Below are positions 58,735-64,000 of a stretch of DNA of 64,000 nucleotides, piece after piece. Position numbers and translations under genes: made by a program. The notes under the pieces are model-generated. The model was not told the origin of the DNA and ran no database searches. It worked only from the letters and a program-made list of their open reading frames with translations. The DNA comes from Paraspadella gotoi (Eukaryota > Chaetognatha). The stretch lies in the NCBI GenBank assembly GCA_051294375.1, contig CM119270.1, positions 16,364,152-16,428,151 on the forward strand, given 5' to 3'. Position 1 is the first letter of the stretch; each line of letters opens with the position of its first letter.

Positions 58735-59283
58735 CTTTTGGCGGGATTTTCTCATCTCGGTGCCATCGCCGCGCTTCCACGGTTGCGAGGTCAGGTGCCA
58801 TTGACAGTTTTTCACTCGATCCACTTCGTTGAGTCCCGGAAGATGACGACGACGNNNNNNNNNNNNNNNNNNNNNNNNNNNNNNNNNNNNNNNNNNNNNN
58901 NNNNNNNNNNNNNNNNNNNNNNNNNNNNNNNNNNNNCGACGACGACGACGAAAAATCCATCGCTGATGATGATGGGGACAAAGTTGACTGAACGCGATAC
59001 TATATCTTCCCGAAAAGAAAAAATCGAATGACAAATAAGCGAATGGGAGACAGAAGAGGGTGACTACGGTGACGGGAGCGACATCCGAGTGATAAGAGTG
59101 AAAGATCGAAAAACAGTGAGAGAGAAACAAAAAATTATTAAATGTGAAATTTTAAGGGTACTAAAAAATTTAGAGAGCCCTATCAAATTTGCTTCGCAGG
59201 ATGAAGTTTTTTTTTTTTAATGAGAGACACTGAATATTGTCGAGATCTTATTTTATGACAAAGAAGACCAGTTCCAAAATTAG
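58735..59283 (+). repeat. Second copy of the direct duplication, with a gap inside
   Basis: Repeats 58243-58722 with many one-base indels, such as GCCATCGCCGCGC for GCCATCGCCCGCGC. It contains an 82-N gap within the CGA repeat. Confidence 0.8.
58855..58936. other. Assembly gap (82 N)
   Basis: Run of N inside a (CGA)n run. Confidence 1.
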
Positions 59284-59666
59284 AACCGACCCATTTAGTG
59301 TTAATTTTATATAAATTGAAATGAAATTTAAAGCGGCGAACAAACTGACATTGGTTACGGTGCTCTTAAACGTTCCGACGTCCTCAAGGTTGCAATTGGG
59401 TTTCTACAGAAGGCCACGGAATCGGATGCCATACGTTGATGCCAGAAAAGAAGGATGGTAATGCGCGGATAACTGATGAAACTGGCCCACGGATGGGTGA
59501 CGTCGACGGCGGAATCCGGGATATGGGATACAGGGGATGTTGGGAGGAAATACAAGGTGTGGAGGGAGAAAGGGTTGAGGTTAAGGGAGGTACAGGGTGT
59601 CGTCGAAAATGGGCGGCGGCGCAGGTAAAACCGGCGCCATTAGGGAACCCGGAGATGAAAGATTAT

Positions 59667-59676
59667 NNNNNNNNNN
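59667..59676. other. Assembly gap (10 N)
   Basis: Run of exactly 10 N. Confidence 1.
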
Positions 59677-59772
59677 AACAAAATGAAAAGAAAAGGAGAA
59701 AAGGAGAAAAGGAATACAAAAGTTCAAAGGAAAGAATAACAAAGTGAGAGAAAGAGAGAGAGAGAGAGAGAG

Positions 59773-60056
59773 NNNNNNNNNNNNNNNNNNNNNNNNNNNN
59801 NNNNNNNNNNNNNNNNNNNNNNNNNNNNNNNNNNNNNNNNNNNNNNNNNNNNNNNNNNNNNNNNNNNNNNNNNNNNNNNNNNNNNNNNNNNNNNNNNNNN
59901 NNNNNNNNNNNNNNNNNNNNNNNNNNNNNNNNNNNNNNNNNNNNNNNNNNNNNNNNNNNNNNNNNNNNNNNNNNNNNNNNNNNNNNNNNNNNNNNNNNNN
60001 NNNNNNNNNNNNNNNNNNNNNNNNNNNNNNNNNNNNNNNNNNNNNNNNNNNNNNNN
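59773..60056. other. Assembly gap (284 N)
   Basis: Run of N entered through a (GA)n microsatellite. Confidence 1.
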
Positions 60057-60284
60057 TGATGGCGCAAAGAAGAATGATTCGGTGTTTTATGGAGAAATAA
60101 TGCGAAGGAAAATGATATTCGCCAAAAACAAATGTGGCTCCTCCGGTTTTTCAATCTTTTTTTTTTGTCTGATAAAATTCGTGATTTTTTTTTCTTTCTT
60201 TTCTTGTTTTTGTTGACAGAGCGTCTTCGGTGAGATTCACTTAGTTTCCTCATACAAAAGACATTCATTGCATCACATTCATAC

Positions 60285-60548
60285 ATGAGTTTCCATCTAA
60301 TAACTTCGCCGCCGATGACAACGACAACAAAAGAACAACAACAACAACAACTATTTTCTCCTGATCAAAGATACAAACGCGAAAATTATGCGAGACAAAC
60401 ACAAGACTTGAGATTGGACGACGACTTCGATCTGTCATCTCCTATCATCGATCTGTCATTGAGTGACATCAAATCGAATCGATTCTCCATCAGGATTCTA
60501 TTGATCGGAAATAAATCCATTTCGGATTTCTCTCTTTGTTTGTTTTGA
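60285..60548 (+). other. Uncertain 87-codon ORF
   Basis: ATG at 60285 to a stop at 60546-60548. It contains a short Gln run and an acidic stretch, LRLDDDFDLSSPIIDLSLSD. It could be a first exon, but no donor was fixed and no family is recognised. The minus strand is also briefly open. Confidence 0.2.
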
Positions 60549-60696
60549 ATAAACATTCGATTAACGAATTCAAGAATTCGAATTATGACGTCATGGATTC
60601 ATAGATTTACGTATTCAGGATGAATACGTTAGACGTAAGGTGAATGAATATTGGATATTGAATATTTTTTGAAAGAATGGATAACTTTTAATATTT

Positions 60697-60722
60697 TATG
60701 TTGGTTGTCCTAATTTCATATA
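60697..60722 (+). repeat. End fragment of dispersed repeat
   Basis: TATGTTGGTTGTCCTAATTTCATATAA is a decayed form of the family end. Confidence 0.4.
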
Positions 60723-60934
60723 ATACTTGGTATTCCATATAATTATTATTATACTTTTTTTTAAATCGTTAATTTCGCCATCTTTTTTTTACTCCGTTAT
60801 TTTTTAAACCGCTTTCTTTCTTCCCTTCCTCCCTATTCTCTTCCCTTCCCTCCCTTCCTCCCTTTTCTCTTTCCTTCTCTCTCCCTTTCTTCCCTTCCTC
60901 CCTTTTCACTTCCCTTCTTCCCTTTTCTCTTTCC

Positions 60935-61131
60935 NNNNNNNNNNNNNNNNNNNNNNNNNNNNNNNNNNNNNNNNNNNNNNNNNNNNNNNNNNNNNNNNNN
61001 NNNNNNNNNNNNNNNNNNNNNNNNNNNNNNNNNNNNNNNNNNNNNNNNNNNNNNNNNNNNNNNNNNNNNNNNNNNNNNNNNNNNNNNNNNNNNNNNNNNN
61101 NNNNNNNNNNNNNNNNNNNNNNNNNNNNNNN
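60935..61131. other. Assembly gap (197 N)
   Basis: Run of N inside a CCTT/CCCTT-rich stretch. Confidence 1.
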
Positions 61132-61227
61132 CCTCCCTTCCTCTTTTTTCCCACTCTCTCAGCCAAAAAGACGACTCCACCGATAAATCTGTCTCACTTC
61201 TGTCAATTGATTTGTTTGTCTTCCGCA

Positions 61228-61259
61228 GCTTGTCGTCGTCGTCGTCGTCGTTGTCGTCG

Positions 61260-61308
<49 letters not shown>
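61228..61308. repeat. (CGT)n microsatellite
   Basis: About 80 bases of near-perfect CGT repeat. TCACGTGA follows at 61320-61327. The poly-Thr and poly-Arg frames here are products of the repeat. Confidence 0.95.
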
Positions 61309-61613
61309 AGGCGAGACGGTCACGTGATCCCGATATTTGATTCGAGCCTTACTCATTTTTTTCCCCTTCGCGTGAGATTTGACAGACACACGTACTCTCT
61401 CTCTAAGTTTCTATCACGTGCACGCACAACCGCTCCTAAAATTTAACACGCACAGTCGCACACAAACACACACAAAGGCGCACTCACACACACACACACT
61501 TTAAAGCAACAAAACAACTTTTCCGCCGACAGACAATCACCGTCTTTTAGAAACTAAAACAAAGAAGTAGGTTTACGCGGCTCATATTTTCTTTCTCTCT
61601 CTCTCTCTCTCTC

Positions 61614-61755
61614 NNNNNNNNNNNNNNNNNNNNNNNNNNNNNNNNNNNNNNNNNNNNNNNNNNNNNNNNNNNNNNNNNNNNNNNNNNNNNNNNNNNNNNN
61701 NNNNNNNNNNNNNNNNNNNNNNNNNNNNNNNNNNNNNNNNNNNNNNNNNNNNNNN
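61614..61755. other. Assembly gap (142 N)
   Basis: Run of N entered through a (CT)n microsatellite. Confidence 1.
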
Positions 61756-63082
<1,327 letters not shown>

Positions 63083-63295
63083 NNNNNNNNNNNNNNNNNN
63101 NNNNNNNNNNNNNNNNNNNNNNNNNNNNNNNNNNNNNNNNNNNNNNNNNNNNNNNNNNNNNNNNNNNNNNNNNNNNNNNNNNNNNNNNNNNNNNNNNNNN
63201 NNNNNNNNNNNNNNNNNNNNNNNNNNNNNNNNNNNNNNNNNNNNNNNNNNNNNNNNNNNNNNNNNNNNNNNNNNNNNNNNNNNNNNNNNNNNNNN
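63083..63295. other. Assembly gap (213 N)
   Basis: Run of N. Confidence 1.
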
Positions 63296-63405
63296 CTCGA
63301 GGATGGCAGCGAGAGAACCCCGGCGACAGCAGCGGCGGCGGCGATGTCGGGCAGCGTCGGCCTATTTTGTCGGTCATTCGGTTTGATTCGTCCAACTGAC
63401 AAGAT

Positions 63406-63410
<5 letters not shown>

Positions 63411-63499
<89 letters not shown>

Positions 63500-63535
63500 C
63501 TCTTCTCTCTCTTTCTCTCTTTCTCTCTTTCTTAT
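63411..63535. repeat. CT microsatellite
   Basis: (CT)n with CTTT interruptions, continuing into a T/C-rich stretch to about 63670. Confidence 0.9.
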
Positions 63536-64000
63536 TTTGTTCTTTATCTTTTCTTATTTCTTCTTTTCTTTTCCCTTCTTTCCTTTCTTTTCTTTTTTTT
63601 CTTTTCTTCGTTTTTCTTTCATCTTTCCTCTCTTCTCTCTTTTCATCTCTATTCTTTCCTCTTCTCTTCCTCCGTTCCCGCTTATATGATTTATTCTCCG
63701 ACGATCATACCGATTCAACTCTAAAACCAACTTTTTCTTTCGGACTCGAAGTCAGAGAAGATTGTTCGATCGGAGGTCGGCCACGCCCACAACCACGCCC
63801 ATCTATTGCTTGTTTCTTGTCATCGCCTTTCAAATTAGTTTTTGTTGTTGTTGATACCCCCCCCGTATCATCATTAATGCATGCGTCATTGTCATTATTC
63901 ATTTTCATTTTTCTAAACTTTGAACTTAATCAACCGGTTGGGATCGGTCGTCGTCATCGTGATCGGTCTGCTCATGTCATCGTCGTAATCTCTCTCTTTT
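63536..64000. other. Right end of window
   Basis: Pyrimidine-rich, then mixed DNA. Two CCACGCCC words (KLF/SP-like GT boxes) lie at about 63781-63800. No gene is supported. Confidence 0.35.

Overview
This window is invertebrate animal nuclear DNA. Genes are split by short GT-AG introns, intergenic DNA is AT-rich, and simple repeats (CT/GA, GAAA/TTTC, CGT/ACG) are very dense. Protein content (a White-type ABCG half-transporter, a SERCA calcium pump, an SLC16-type transporter) points to a protostome, plausibly an arthropod. No species can be named from the sequence alone.

Three protein-coding genes can be reconstructed, all on the minus strand. (1) At 2896-6713, an ABCG (White/Brown/Scarlet-like) transporter in nine recognised exons with matching phases; its first exon and its C-terminal third are not found. 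(2) At 10522-20540, a complete 15-exon SERCA of about 994 residues with all catalytic and calcium-site residues; one exon edge (18453-18510) is corrupted by duplicated, error-rich sequence. (3) At 44219-46395, a three-exon SLC16/MCT-like major facilitator of about 480 residues. The genes are not an operon and show no obvious joint function, although ABCG, SERCA and MCT are all membrane transporters.

Layout. 1-2700: telomere-like CCCTAA tracts, a foldback inverted-repeat element and a GGAGCC minisatellite. 2.9-6.7 kb: ABCG. 6.7-10.5 kb: low-complexity DNA and two gaps. 10.5-20.5 kb: SERCA. 21.2-31.2 kb: a few weak plus-strand candidate exons and one RFX-type X-box. 27.9-40.2 kb: a palindrome of about 12.3 kb with a TTTC/GAAA tip, very probably an assembly artefact. 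40-44 kb: purine- and pyrimidine-rich DNA with a duplicated gap flank and a CRE cluster. 44.2-46.4 kb: MCT. 46.4-64 kb: mostly gene-poor DNA, with a CpG-rich block, a degenerate minisatellite, a 490-bp direct duplication across a gap, and eight N gaps.

Assembly quality matters here. There are 14 N runs, four of exactly 25 bases and two of exactly 10, and several copied segments beside gaps or exon edges differ by scattered single-base indels. This is the pattern expected when noisy long reads fill short-read gaps. I found no convincing new biological system. The best leads are the foldback/telomere-like end next to a truncated ABCG gene, a small dispersed hairpin-ended repeat family, and a possible plus-strand gene downstream of an X-box.
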